Source: Jannaschia helgolandensis
Lineage (GTDB): Bacteria > Pseudomonadota > Alphaproteobacteria > Rhodobacterales > Rhodobacteraceae
NCBI RefSeq assembly: GCF_900109285.1
Contig: NZ_FNZQ01000006.1
Coordinates: forward strand, 124,001-188,000
Length of the DNA: 64,000 nucleotides
Reading direction: 5' to 3'
Shown: piece by piece, positions 1 to 8,486 of the stretch
How positions within the stretch are numbered: position 1 is the stretch's first letter
How the letters are laid out: every line of letters starts with the position of its first letter
Made by a program: the position numbers and the translations under genes
The notes under the pieces: model-generated
Seen by the model: the letters and a program-made list of their open reading frames with translations, nothing else
Told to the model about the DNA's origin: nothing
Databases searched by the model: none

Positions 1-990
1 CTGGGTCTTGTAGTGATGTTCGCGGCCGCCATGATTCCGATCTGGTTTTGGCGCAATGTTTCGGCTGCGATGTATGGCGGAGCCCTGGTTCTTCTTCTGG
101 CGGTGGATTTTGTGGGTGCCTCGGGAGGCGGTGCGCAAAGATGGATCGACATCGGTTTCATGCGACTGCAGCCGTCCGAGTTGATGAAGATCACGCTCGT
201 TCTCATGCTGGCGGCCTATTACGACTGGTTGCCGGTCACTAAGGTCAATCGCCCGCAGTGGGTGATCCTGCCCGTGCTGATAATTCTTTTGCCGACAATG
301 CTGGTACTGAAACAACCCGATCTGGGCACCGCGATCCTGTTGCTGATGGGCGGCGCCATGATGATGTTTCTGGCAGGGGTACACTGGGCATATTTCGCCA
401 CGGTCTTCGCGGCAGCGGCGGGGCTGGTTACGGCGGTGATCAAATCACGGGGTACGACGTGGCAGATGATCGAGAATTATCAGTATCGTCGCATCGATAC
501 CTTTCTGGACCCGGACACGGACCCGTTGGGAGCGGGCTACAATATAACCCAGTCCAAGATTGCGCTGGGCTCGGGGGGCTGGACCGGCAAGGGATTCATG
601 CAGGGCACGCAGGCGCGCCTGGACTTCCTGCCTGAAAAGCAGACAGATTTCATTTTCACTATTCTTGCCGAAGAGTTCGGTCTGGTGGGGGGTGCATCCC
701 TTCTGGCGCTGTACATGCTTATCATCATATTCTGCATCGTATCGGCCCTGCGCATGAAGGATCGGTTCTCAGCCTTGGCAACGCTGGGTGTTGCGGCGAC
801 GTTCTTCCTGTTCTTTGCGGTCAATATGTCGATGGTCATGGGTATGGCCCCGGTTGTCGGTGTGCCGCTTCCGCTGGTCAGCTATGGCGGGTCGGCGATG
901 CTTGTTTTGATGCTGGCGTTCGGGATCGTGCAATCCGCTCATGTGCACAGGCCCCGTGCGCAGGGCGAAGGACAGTTGTTCAAGCGATAG
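1..990 (+). CDS. rodA: rod shape-determining protein RodA, C-terminal part (5' end outside window)
   Basis: SEDS-family inner-membrane glycosyltransferase that polymerises lipid II for the elongation (Rod) complex. The reading frame is already open at base 1, so the first transmembrane helices are missing; about 330 residues remain of a family length near 380. SEDS signatures are visible: LQPSELMKI, LKQPDLGTA, the extracellular loop with LDFLPEKQTDFIF, EEFGLVGG and PLVSYGGSAML near the end. An apparent GTG/ATG at 13-18 is internal, not a start. In this group rodA usually follows mrdA (PBP2), which would lie upstream of the window. Confidence 0.95.
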   Translation: MGLVVMFAAAMIPIWFWRNVSAAMYGGALVLLLAVDFVGASGGGAQRWIDIGFMRLQPSELMKITLVLMLAAYYDWLPVTKVNRPQWVILPVLIILLPTMLVLKQPDLGTAILLLMGGAMMMFLAGVHWAYFATVFAAAAGLVTAVIKSRGTTWQMIENYQYRRIDTFLDPDTDPLGAGYNITQSKIALGSGGWTGKGFMQGTQARLDFLPEKQTDFIFTILAEEFGLVGGASLLALYMLIIIFCIVSALRMKDRFSALATLGVAATFFLFFAVNMSMVMGMAPVVGVPLPLVSYGGSAMLVLMLAFGIVQSAHVHRPRAQGEGQLFKR

Positions 991-1004
991 GGGTGGGCGG
1001 CGTC

Positions 1005-1328
1005 TCAGCCGTCGGACCAGACGGCCATCTCCGTTCCGCCGGGTTCACGGAACTGAAACCTGCGACCGCCGGGAAAATCGAAGATTTCCTTCGTGATCTC
1101 GGCACCGGCATCACGAATTCGCGCCAGTGCGTCGTCCAGATTATCGGTCCGCAGCACGATAAGCGGTGCACGCTGGCCCCCCCGCTCGATCCCACCGCCG
1201 GTTCCGGCATTCTGAATATCGCGATAGTCTGGACCATAGTCCACGAAGCTCCACCCGAATGCGGCGGCGAAGAAGGATTGCGTATCTTCCAAAGCCGGAG
1301 AGGTGAACTCTACATAGTCGATCTTCAT
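1005..1328 (-). CDS. VOC (glyoxalase/bleomycin resistance) family protein
   Basis: Small protein of 107 residues with the vicinal-oxygen-chelate fold pattern: MKIDYVEF beta strand at the start, AFGWSF, then a second beta-alpha module ending FQFREPGGTEMAVWSDG. These proteins bind a divalent metal and act on small molecules or sequester them; the substrate here cannot be read. The frame stays open upstream to 1439, but that extension runs through a terminator hairpin and has no family similarity, so the ATG at 1326-1328 is preferred. Convergent with rodA, with 14 bases between the stops. Confidence 0.8.
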   Translation of the reverse strand: MKIDYVEFTSPALEDTQSFFAAAFGWSFVDYGPDYRDIQNAGTGGGIERGGQRAPLIVLRTDNLDDALARIRDAGAEITKEIFDFPGGRRFQFREPGGTEMAVWSDG

Positions 1329-1404
1329 GACATGTATCCTTGTGTTGGGTCGCAAGAGAATGCTGTGTTCGGGCTGAAACTTGCAACTGTTCCCGGAACG
1401 CAAA

Positions 1405-1426
1405 AGGCCGCCCCGAAGGGCGGCCT
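1405..1426 (-). terminator. rho-independent terminator downstream of the Bax-inhibitor gene
   Basis: Inverted repeat AGGCCGCC / GGCGGCCT with an extra C-G pair and a CGAA tetraloop on the plus strand. On the minus strand the stem is followed directly by TTTT, so it terminates transcripts coming from 1450-2232. It lies just upstream of the VOC gene and separates the two minus-strand units. Confidence 0.85.
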
Positions 1427-1449
1427 GATCCATTTTCATGAACTGTACG

Positions 1450-2232
1450 TTACTCGCGGTTGCCCATGAACTGCAGCAGGAACATGAACATGTTGATGAA
1501 GTCGAGGTAGAGGTTCAGCGCGCCCATGATGGCGGCTTTGCCCAACCACTCCTGATCGCTTTGTGCGGCGTGAGCGATGTACTCGGTCTTGATCTTCTGC
1601 GTATCGTAGGCCGTCAGACCCGCAAAGATCAGCACACCGATCGCCGAGATCGCCATGCCGAGCGGACCCGACTGGATGAACAGGTTGACGACCATCGCCA
1701 CGATCAGGCCGATTACGCCCATGATCAGGAACGTGCCCATCGCGGACAGATCCTTCTTGGTCGTGTAGCCATAGAGCGACAGACCCGCGAAGGCGATCGA
1801 CGTCACAAGAAACGTCTGCATGATCGATACGCCTGTGAAGACGATGAAGATCGAACTGAGCGACACGCCCATGGTGGCGGCGAAAGCGTAGAACACCAGT
1901 TGCGCGGTTGCGGCTGACATCCGGTTGATCATGGCTGAAAAGCCGAAGACGAAGGCCAGCGGTGCGAACATCACAACCCAGCGAAGGGCCGAGAAATACA
2001 GCGTTTCGCCCAGCGATGTCACCATGACCCCATTGGGCATCTGTGCGACAGCCTGCGTCGGATCGGTCGTGGTCGCGAGGCCGGACAGCGCCCAGGCTGC
2101 AGCGAATGTGATGAGCATGCCCACGGACATCGTGCCGTAGACCTTGTTCATGTGGGCGCGAAGGCCCTGATCAATTTCTGCGGCGCGGGCGCCGGAAACG
2201 GTACCGGTCCGCAGAGCGTCGAATTGTGCCAT
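1450..2232 (-). CDS. Bax inhibitor-1/YccA family membrane protein
   Basis: Polytopic inner-membrane protein of 260 residues with about seven hydrophobic helices, matching the BI-1/YccA (TMBIM) family, whose members are thought to act as pH-sensitive calcium-leak proteins or as modulators of the FtsH protease. The N-terminus MAQFDALRTG is hydrophilic; segments such as MSVGMLITFAAAWALSGLA and a final LDFINMFMFLLQFMG are membrane helices. The start at 2232 has GGAGG six bases upstream on the minus strand, which decides against the longer frame to 2313. Divergent from the LysR gene at 2491. Confidence 0.88.
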   Translation of the reverse strand: MAQFDALRTGTVSGARAAEIDQGLRAHMNKVYGTMSVGMLITFAAAWALSGLATTTDPTQAVAQMPNGVMVTSLGETLYFSALRWVVMFAPLAFVFGFSAMINRMSAATAQLVFYAFAATMGVSLSSIFIVFTGVSIMQTFLVTSIAFAGLSLYGYTTKKDLSAMGTFLIMGVIGLIVAMVVNLFIQSGPLGMAISAIGVLIFAGLTAYDTQKIKTEYIAHAAQSDQEWLGKAAIMGALNLYLDFINMFMFLLQFMGNRE

Positions 2233-2490
2233 CTGGTTCCTCCATAGGGATGAGAACATGGGTGGGCCGGTGCGGCTTCCCTCGGGTGGAATATCGGGGT
2301 TGGCTGAAGACAATTCAAGCGGGCATTATGGCAGTTTCGCGGCTTTTCGATTGTTATTACCTATCGAAGGCTACTGTTTTGTCTATAGATGTCATCGCAG
2401 GCACATTCCAGATTGTGATGTGTGCCATGAAACCAATCTATTTCCGTTATTTGGGCCAACTTGTTAGAAAACCCGCGGAAGGAAAACCAG
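2233..2490. promoter_or_regulatory. divergent promoter region between the Bax-inhibitor gene and the LysR gene
   Basis: A 258-base interval, more AT-rich than its flanks (for example around 2345-2460), between two divergent starts. It must carry the promoters of both genes and, since LysR regulators normally bind their divergent promoter, probably the regulator's binding site. I could not assign a specific LysR T-N11-A box with confidence. Confidence 0.4.
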
Positions 2491-3393
2491 ATGGCCCGAA
2501 ATCTAGATCTTACCGCACTACGTGCTTTCGCCACCGTCGCCGCGACCGGAGGCGTAACACGGTCCGCCGTGCTTTTGCATCTGACGCAATCGGCTGTGTC
2601 GATGCAGATCAAACGATTGGAGGAGGCGCTGGATACCCGCCTGCTGGACAGGGCGGGTCGCGGCGTACGCTTGACGCCCGAAGGGGAAAAGGTGCTGGCC
2701 TATGCCCGGCGCATGCTCTCGTTGAATGACGAGTTGCTTGATCGGATGCGCGATGCTGTGCCCGAGGGCGAAATTCGTCTGGGCGTGCCGCACGATATCG
2801 TGCCACGTTGCATTCCAGCGGTCCTGCGGGCGTTTGCGGCAGAGTACCCGCGTGTACGGATCACCTTGATTTCCAGCGTCACCACCACTTTGCACGAGAT
2901 GTTCGCAGAAGGCGGCTGCGATGTCATCCTGACTACCGAAGCTGCCCCCGGTCCGGGCGGCGAGGAATTGGTGCGATTGCCGATGATCTGGGTCGGTGCC
3001 GAAGAGGGCATCGCCTGGACACAGCGCCCACTGCGTCTGGCTTTCGAGACCGCCTGCGTGTTTCGGACCCGTGCGCAGGCCGCTCTGGATGCCGCGGACA
3101 TTTCATGGGAGGTGGCGATTACTGCCGAATCCAGCCGCGCGATTGACGCTTCCGTCAGCGCCGATCTGGCCTGTCACGTCGTGATCGACGGTTTCGATAC
3201 GCCGGAAATGTTGCCCGTTCCACATGGTGGGAACCTGCCTGAAATCGGCGAAGTCGGTATTTCGCTCTACTCCGCGCCGGCCCCGCTTGACCCTGCCCGT
3301 GCGCGCCTGACCGAGATCATCGGTGACGTCTATGGCACGCTTCGCCCGTCGCATCGCAAACCGGTTCTGACCGCAGTATCGGCCAGTCACTAA
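2491..3393 (+). CDS. LysR family transcriptional regulator
   Basis: LTTR of 300 residues. The N-terminal winged helix-turn-helix is clear (LDLTALRAFATVAATGG through QSAVSMQIKRLEEALDTRLLDR, residues about 4-50), followed by the linker helix and a periplasmic-binding-protein-like effector domain from about residue 90. The ATG at 2491 has GGAAGG upstream; an in-frame TTG at 2461 is less likely. It faces the Bax-inhibitor gene, but the target and inducer cannot be deduced from sequence. Confidence 0.9.
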   Translation: MARNLDLTALRAFATVAATGGVTRSAVLLHLTQSAVSMQIKRLEEALDTRLLDRAGRGVRLTPEGEKVLAYARRMLSLNDELLDRMRDAVPEGEIRLGVPHDIVPRCIPAVLRAFAAEYPRVRITLISSVTTTLHEMFAEGGCDVILTTEAAPGPGGEELVRLPMIWVGAEEGIAWTQRPLRLAFETACVFRTRAQAALDAADISWEVAITAESSRAIDASVSADLACHVVIDGFDTPEMLPVPHGGNLPEIGEVGISLYSAPAPLDPARARLTEIIGDVYGTLRPSHRKPVLTAVSASH

Positions 3394-3582
3394 GGCCCTG
3401 CCGCATCGGTTCACAGCCGGAGCTGGACTGTGGCTGCAGGTGCCGTGGCCAATAAGGGTTCCTGCGGGCACCTGTGAGACAGGAGGTGAGACTGCGCTTG
3501 TCCTCCATGAGCAAACCTGACTCGGATCGAGCAGGTGTGATCTTGCGCTCAGAAACGAACCGCGATAACTGCGTCTACTGAT

Positions 3583-3656
3583 GCGGGCGTTGTGTAGTGG
3601 TAAGACCTTAGCCTTCCAAGCTAATGACGCGGGTTCGATTCCCGCCGCCCGCTCCA
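3583..3656 (+). tRNA. tRNA-Gly (anticodon TCC)
   Basis: Complete 74-base cloverleaf: acceptor stem GCGGGCG / CGCCCGC, anticodon stem TTAGC / GCTAA around loop CTTCCAA (anticodon TCC), T arm with GGTTCGATTCC, and an encoded 3' CCA at 3654-3656. It reads glycine GGA/GGG codons. It stands alone between the LysR gene and an ABC exporter; no integrase or att duplication is seen beside it. Confidence 0.96.
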
Positions 3657-3732
3657 CCCCCCGACCAGGTCCATGAACTTGCGCCGCCCCCATGTCGCGC
3701 TTAGGTCAGCGTCAATACAGCCGGAGAACCGC

Positions 3733-5514
3733 ATGGCCGATATCGCGAAGGTAGCCGATCGCACGGGGTCGAAGCGGATTGGCAGCCTGCGATCCTTGAT
3801 TCCGTTCTTCAGGCCGCATCTGGTCATGGTGTTCGCCGCGATGACCGCGCTCGTACTGACTGCCTTTGTGTCTCTGGTTCTGCCGCTGGCGGTGCGCCGC
3901 GTGGTCGACGGGTTCCAGACGGGTGAAACCCAGCTTCTGGACCAATATTTCGGTGCCGCCCTGATCGTTGCAGGACTTTTGGCCTTGGGCACCGGACTGC
4001 GATATTATCTGGTCACGCGCCTGGGCGAACGGGTCGTGGCCGACATCCGCAAGGCGGTTTTCGCCCGGATGATCCGCATGTCTCCCAGCTTTTATGACAA
4101 TATACTGACGGGCGAGGTTCTGTCGCGCATCACTACGGACACAACCCTGCTGCTATCGGTGATTGGGTCGTCGGTCAGCATAGCCTTGCGCAACGTCCTG
4201 ATCTTTGGCGGCGGGTTGGCTCTCATGCTCTGGACTGCGCCCAAATTATCGGGGTTGGTGTTGTTATTGGTACCGGCGGTGATCGTGCCGATCATCGTGC
4301 TTGGGCGGAAGCTGCGGACGCTCAGCCGTGAAAATCAGGATTGGATCGCTGAATCCTCAGGCCGGGCGTCCGAGTGGCTGTTATCGGCGCAAACCGTGCA
4401 GGCCTATACTTACGAGGGGCAAGCGTCTGATCGGTTTGACGACGTGACCGAAAAGTCGTTCCTGTCGGCACGCACCCGCATCAAGGTTCGCGCCGTAATG
4501 ACGGTGATCGTGATTGCGTTGATTTTCGCCGGCGTCGTTGGCGTGTTGTGGATCGGGGCGCGGGATGTACGAGCCGAAATCATGTCGATCGGTGAGCTGA
4601 TCCAGTTCCTGATCTACGCCATCATGGTCGCCGGATCGGTGGCGGCCCTGTCAGAAATCTGGGGTGAATTGCAGCGCGCGGCGGGCGCGACCGAACGTCT
4701 GGTCGAACTGCTGGAAGTGGAAGACGATGTGCGCGACCCGGCGCAGCCCGTCATGTCGCCGCGCGCCGATGCCGTGGCTTTCGAGGGCGTGACGTTCCGC
4801 TATCCCACGCGACCGGAAACAAAGGCGCTGCACGACGTGGATCTGGTGGTGAACCCCGGCGAGACGGTTGCGCTCGTCGGGCCGTCGGGGGCAGGAAAAT
4901 CCACCGTTATCCAGTTGATTCAGCGGTTCTATGACCCCGATCAAGGGCGCGTGACACTGGGTGGTGTCGACCTGAGGGATATGGATCGCGATGCCTTCCG
5001 TGCCAATCTGGCCCTGGTGCCGCAGGACCCGGTGATCTTTGCCGCATCGGCCCGCGAAAACATCCGCTTCGGCAGCCCCGAAGCCACCGATGCACAGGTC
5101 GAGGAGGCGGCGAAATCTGCCGCCGCACACGATTTCCTGTCTGCGCTCCCGCAGGGCTACGATACCTATGTCGGCGAACGCGGCGTGATGCTGTCGGGCG
5201 GGCAGAAGCAACGCATCGCGATCGCCCGCGCCATTCTCAGGAATGCCCCTGTCCTGCTGCTGGACGAAGCGACAAGTGCACTTGACGCCGAATCCGAGCG
5301 CGCGGTGCAGGATGCTGTGGCCAAGCTGGCGCAGAACCGCACCACCATTATCGTCGCGCACCGGTTGGCTACCGTAAAACAGGCCGACCGTATTGTCGTC
5401 ATGGAAAACGGTCGCATCGCCGCGCAGGGTACGCACGAAGAGCTGGTGGCGCAGGGCGGGCTATATTCACGCCTGGCGCGACTGCAGTTCACCGACGGAC
5501 TGGCGGCGGAATAG
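3733..5514 (+). CDS. ABC exporter, fused permease and ATPase (MsbA-like half transporter)
   Basis: 593-residue half-transporter. Residues about 30-320 form a six-helix type IV ABC transmembrane domain; the C-terminal nucleotide-binding domain shows Walker A GPSGAGKST (about 383), signature LSGGQKQR (about 487), Walker B VLLLDEAT (about 507) and the switch histidine in VAHRLATV. It should work as a dimer exporting a lipid, drug or peptide; the substrate is unknown. I prefer the ATG at 3733 (MADIAKV, GGAG upstream) over the in-frame one at 3673, which lies close behind the tRNA. Confidence 0.92.
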   Translation: MADIAKVADRTGSKRIGSLRSLIPFFRPHLVMVFAAMTALVLTAFVSLVLPLAVRRVVDGFQTGETQLLDQYFGAALIVAGLLALGTGLRYYLVTRLGERVVADIRKAVFARMIRMSPSFYDNILTGEVLSRITTDTTLLLSVIGSSVSIALRNVLIFGGGLALMLWTAPKLSGLVLLLVPAVIVPIIVLGRKLRTLSRENQDWIAESSGRASEWLLSAQTVQAYTYEGQASDRFDDVTEKSFLSARTRIKVRAVMTVIVIALIFAGVVGVLWIGARDVRAEIMSIGELIQFLIYAIMVAGSVAALSEIWGELQRAAGATERLVELLEVEDDVRDPAQPVMSPRADAVAFEGVTFRYPTRPETKALHDVDLVVNPGETVALVGPSGAGKSTVIQLIQRFYDPDQGRVTLGGVDLRDMDRDAFRANLALVPQDPVIFAASARENIRFGSPEATDAQVEEAAKSAAAHDFLSALPQGYDTYVGERGVMLSGGQKQRIAIARAILRNAPVLLLDEATSALDAESERAVQDAVAKLAQNRTTIIVAHRLATVKQADRIVVMENGRIAAQGTHEELVAQGGLYSRLARLQFTDGLAAE

Positions 5515-5723
5515 GCGCAGCTGGGCGGCTGACCTGGAAGCGAACCGACGGGCCCTTCTGATCCAGACCTTAACTGTGTCACTGGCTGATGATCCTGACA
5601 AATTTGGAAGGGAGTGAAAGCCGTCTCGCCGTAGCGTCTCACTTGCACCAACGCGCCCTGTCCCCCATCCTGCGCGGCACGAACCGGGGAGGGAGCCTCG
5701 GCTGACCGGGAGGGGACGACCAC

Positions 5724-7610
5724 ATGGCATCTTTCGCCAACAAGCAGGATATTCTGGACATCGAGGCGGCAGAGCCGTGGGAGTCTGCGCAGCCCGCGCA
5801 GACTCTGTATCAGCTTCTGTCGCAGACCGCGGCCAAGCATGGTGATCGCGCGGCCATCAGCTATCAATTGCTGTCCGGTTCGACCGACCCGGCCGAAACG
5901 CTGACGTGGTCACAGTTCCATGGTCAGGTCACTCAGGCCGCGAACCTGTTCCGATCGCTCGGCGTGTCCGAGACCGATAGCGTTGCATACGTCCTGCCCA
6001 ATTGCACCGAAACCGCGACTGCCCTTCTGGGTGCGACCGTGGCCGGCATCGCCAACCCGATCAACCCGTTGTTGGAAGCACAGCAGATCGGTGCCATCCT
6101 GCGGGAGACAGAGGCCAAGATCGTCGTCACCCTGCGCGCCTTCCCCAAGACCGACGTAGCGCAGAAGGTAGCTGAAGCCGTCGCGCTGGCTCCGAACGTC
6201 AATACGGTGATCGAGGTCGATCTGCACCGCTATCTGACCGGCGTCAAAAAACTGATCGTGCCGCTGATCCGGCCCAAGGTCGAGGTCAAGCACAAGGCGC
6301 GCGTCCTGAACTGGACCGCAGAAATGGCCAAGCAGCCCAAGGATCGTCTGACTTTTGCCGACAGTGCCGGAGACCGCGTTGCCGCGTACTTCCACACTGG
6401 TGGCACCACGGGCATGCCGAAGGTCGTGCAGCACAAGTATTCCGGCATGATCTACAATGGCTGGATCGGCCATCGCCTGCTGTTTTCGGAACAGGACGTG
6501 GTGATCTGCCCGCTGCCGCTGTTTCACGTTTTCGCTTGCCACGTCATTCTGATGGCGATGGTCGCATCGGGCGCACATGTCGTCTTCCCGACTCCGCAGG
6601 GCTATCGCGGTGAAGGTGTTTTCGACAACATGTGGAAGCTGATCGAACGCTGGAAGGTCACGTTCCTGATTACCGTGCCGACGGCCATGTCGGCGATGAT
6701 GCAGCGCCCAGTCGATGCCGATATCTCCTCGATCAAGACGGCGTTCTGCGGATCGTCCCCGCTGCCGGTCGAGTTGTTCCGTCGTTTTGAAAAGACGACT
6801 AACGTCAAGGTGGTCGAAGGCTACGGATTGAGCGAGGCGACCTGTCTGGTCAGTTGCAACCCGATCGACGGCGAGAAGAAAATCGGCTCGGTCGGCATTC
6901 CGTTCATGTACACGGACGTCAAGATTTTGACGACAGATGGCAATGGCGTAAAGGAATGTCCGACGGATACCGTGGGGGAAATCTGCGTTGCGTCTCCCGG
7001 TGTCTGGGCCGGTCATACCTACACCGAGGCAACTAAGAACACCGACCTGTTCCACTACGGCACGCATTTGCGAACCGGTGATCTGGGGCGGGTGGATGAG
7101 GACGGTTATCTCTGGATCACGGGGCGCGCCAAGGACCTTATCATTCGTGGCGGTCACAATATCGACCCCGCCGAAATCGAGGAGGCGCTGGCCGGGCATG
7201 AAGCGGTCGGCATGGCCGGGGCCATCGGTCAGCCCGATGCCTTCGCGGGCGAATTGCCCTGCGCCTATGTTGAATTGGTCGCCGGGGCCAAATGCACGCC
7301 GGACGATCTGATTGCCTGGTGCAAGGAACACGTCCATGAACGCGCGGCACTTCCGAAATATATCGAAATCCTGGACGAGTTGCCCAAGACTGCCGTGGGC
7401 AAGGTGTTCAAGCCGGACCTGCGCAAAAAGGCCATCACGCGCGTCTATGATGCTGCGCTGGCAGATGCCGGTATTGCCGCCAGGGTGCAGTCCGTGTTCG
7501 AAGATAAGAAACGCGGCCTTGTCGCCAAGCTGGAAAAGACCGGAGAAGTCGAGCAGCGGGACGTCATTGCCGTCATGGGCAATTACACTCGCCCGTGGGA
7601 ATGGGCCTAG
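5724..7610 (+). CDS. acyl-CoA synthetase (AMP-dependent ligase)
   Basis: ANL-superfamily enzyme of 628 residues that would activate a carboxylic acid to its CoA thioester through an acyl-adenylate. Visible motifs: the phosphate-binding loop HTGGTTGMPK (about residue 224), GYGLSEAT (about 366), the hinge GRAKDLIIRGG and the catalytic C-terminal lysine context LPKTAVGKVFK. The start has GGGAGGGG upstream. A medium- or long-chain fatty acid is the usual substrate of related proteins, but chain length cannot be read here. It stands alone, convergent with the cold-shock gene. Confidence 0.9.
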   Translation: MASFANKQDILDIEAAEPWESAQPAQTLYQLLSQTAAKHGDRAAISYQLLSGSTDPAETLTWSQFHGQVTQAANLFRSLGVSETDSVAYVLPNCTETATALLGATVAGIANPINPLLEAQQIGAILRETEAKIVVTLRAFPKTDVAQKVAEAVALAPNVNTVIEVDLHRYLTGVKKLIVPLIRPKVEVKHKARVLNWTAEMAKQPKDRLTFADSAGDRVAAYFHTGGTTGMPKVVQHKYSGMIYNGWIGHRLLFSEQDVVICPLPLFHVFACHVILMAMVASGAHVVFPTPQGYRGEGVFDNMWKLIERWKVTFLITVPTAMSAMMQRPVDADISSIKTAFCGSSPLPVELFRRFEKTTNVKVVEGYGLSEATCLVSCNPIDGEKKIGSVGIPFMYTDVKILTTDGNGVKECPTDTVGEICVASPGVWAGHTYTEATKNTDLFHYGTHLRTGDLGRVDEDGYLWITGRAKDLIIRGGHNIDPAEIEEALAGHEAVGMAGAIGQPDAFAGELPCAYVELVAGAKCTPDDLIAWCKEHVHERAALPKYIEILDELPKTAVGKVFKPDLRKKAITRVYDAALADAGIAARVQSVFEDKKRGLVAKLEKTGEVEQRDVIAVMGNYTRPWEWA

Positions 7611-7709
7611 CGTTCGGCCGTTCATCTGACGTTCTGGGAGCGCAGCCTCCCGCTACGGCAGTTGCCATGCTTCGGTAAAAAATGCCCGCTTTCGCAGCCA
7701 TCCCAGGTC

Positions 7710-7735
7710 GTCACGCCGCAATGGCGCGGCGTGAC
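7710..7735. repeat. perfect inverted repeat between two convergent genes
   Basis: GTCACGCCGC / GCGGCGTGAC with a six-base loop, between the acyl-CoA synthetase stop (7610) and the cold-shock stop (7758). The ten-base stem is strong, but there is no clear T tract on either strand, so it may act as an mRNA-end stabiliser or a weak bidirectional terminator. Confidence 0.6.
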
Positions 7736-7757
7736 AATCAGTTGGCCAGTTTACGGT

Positions 7758-7967
7758 TCAGTCCAACGCCACGAGATCCGTGGCGGAGGTGCGGCCATCG
7801 CGACCGTCCCGCAACTCGAACTGTATTTTCTGATTGTCCCGCAAGCCCGTCAGACCGGCCTGTTCGACTGCGGAAATATGGACGAAAATGTCCTTTCCAC
7901 CGTCATCGGGCGCGATGAAGCCGAAGCCTTTGGTAGCATTGAACCATTTCACGGTGCCAACGGCCAT
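7758..7967 (-). CDS. cold-shock protein, CspA family
   Basis: 69-residue single cold-shock domain. RNP1 (KGFGFI, residues 13-18) and RNP2 (DIFVHIS, about 26-32) are intact, as is the opening GTVKWFN. It binds single-stranded RNA/DNA and acts as an RNA chaperone. The frame continues upstream to 8153 but that part has no similarity to the family; MAVGTVKWFN at 7967 is the natural start. About 140 bases separate it from the divergent ArsC-like gene, leaving room for the structured 5' leader typical of csp genes. Confidence 0.95.
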   Translation of the reverse strand: MAVGTVKWFNATKGFGFIAPDDGGKDIFVHISAVEQAGLTGLRDNQKIQFELRDGRDGRTSATDLVALD

Positions 7968-8138
7968 TCCCGTGTCTCCTTCGTGTCGTCCGTCCGCAAT
8001 ATCGCGACGGTATGGTGACCGGAGCACAAAGCGAGAAGGTGCTCGCGGAGACCTCCGGACACAATCCTGAGCTAAAGGTTGCGTTGAAAACGTCAAGGGG
8101 AGAGGGCAAACGTGCGCCTGAAAATGGGAGACTTGCCG

Positions 8139-8474
8139 ATGATCGTCCTGCACGGGCTGAAAGCCTGCGATACCTGCCGTAAAGCGCTTAAACTCTTGTC
8201 ACTTCAGGGGCATGATGTCCGGCTGCGCGATCTGCGAGACGATCCGGTGACACGCGCCGAGGTCGCGGACTGGCATGACGCACTGGGTGACACGATGCTG
8301 AATACACGGTCGATGACATGGCGCGGACTGCCAGAAGAGGTCCGTGCAGGTGATTTCGTGACACTGATGGTGGCGCACCCGGCATTGATCAAACGTCCAG
8401 TAGTGGACACCGACACAACGCTTCACCTGGGATGGACACAGGCAACGCGCGCCGCCCTCGGACTGACAGATTGA
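8139..8474 (+). CDS. ArsC/Spx family protein
   Basis: 111-residue thioredoxin-fold protein. The start MIVLHGLKACDTCRKAL places a CxxC pair at residues 10 and 13; the C-terminal half has ALIKRPVVDTD, matching the conserved KRP segment of the ArsC/Spx/YffB family. ArsC proper uses CxxxxxR with a single Cys; the CxxC pair and lack of ars neighbours suggest a YffB-like redox protein rather than arsenate resistance. ATG at 8139 has GGGAG nine bases upstream, better than the GTG at 8112. Confidence 0.8.
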   Translation: MIVLHGLKACDTCRKALKLLSLQGHDVRLRDLRDDPVTRAEVADWHDALGDTMLNTRSMTWRGLPEEVRAGDFVTLMVAHPALIKRPVVDTDTTLHLGWTQATRAALGLTD

Positions 8475-8486
8475 GATTGGCCAGGA

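Noticed and set aside
1239-1439. N-terminal extension of the VOC protein past 1328
   Set aside because: It would encode the terminator hairpin of the upstream gene and lacks similarity to VOC proteins; ATG 1328 gives the normal start.
3583-3656. Possible integration site at the tRNA-Gly gene
   Set aside because: No integrase gene, no repeated tRNA 3' end and no change in composition in the following genes.
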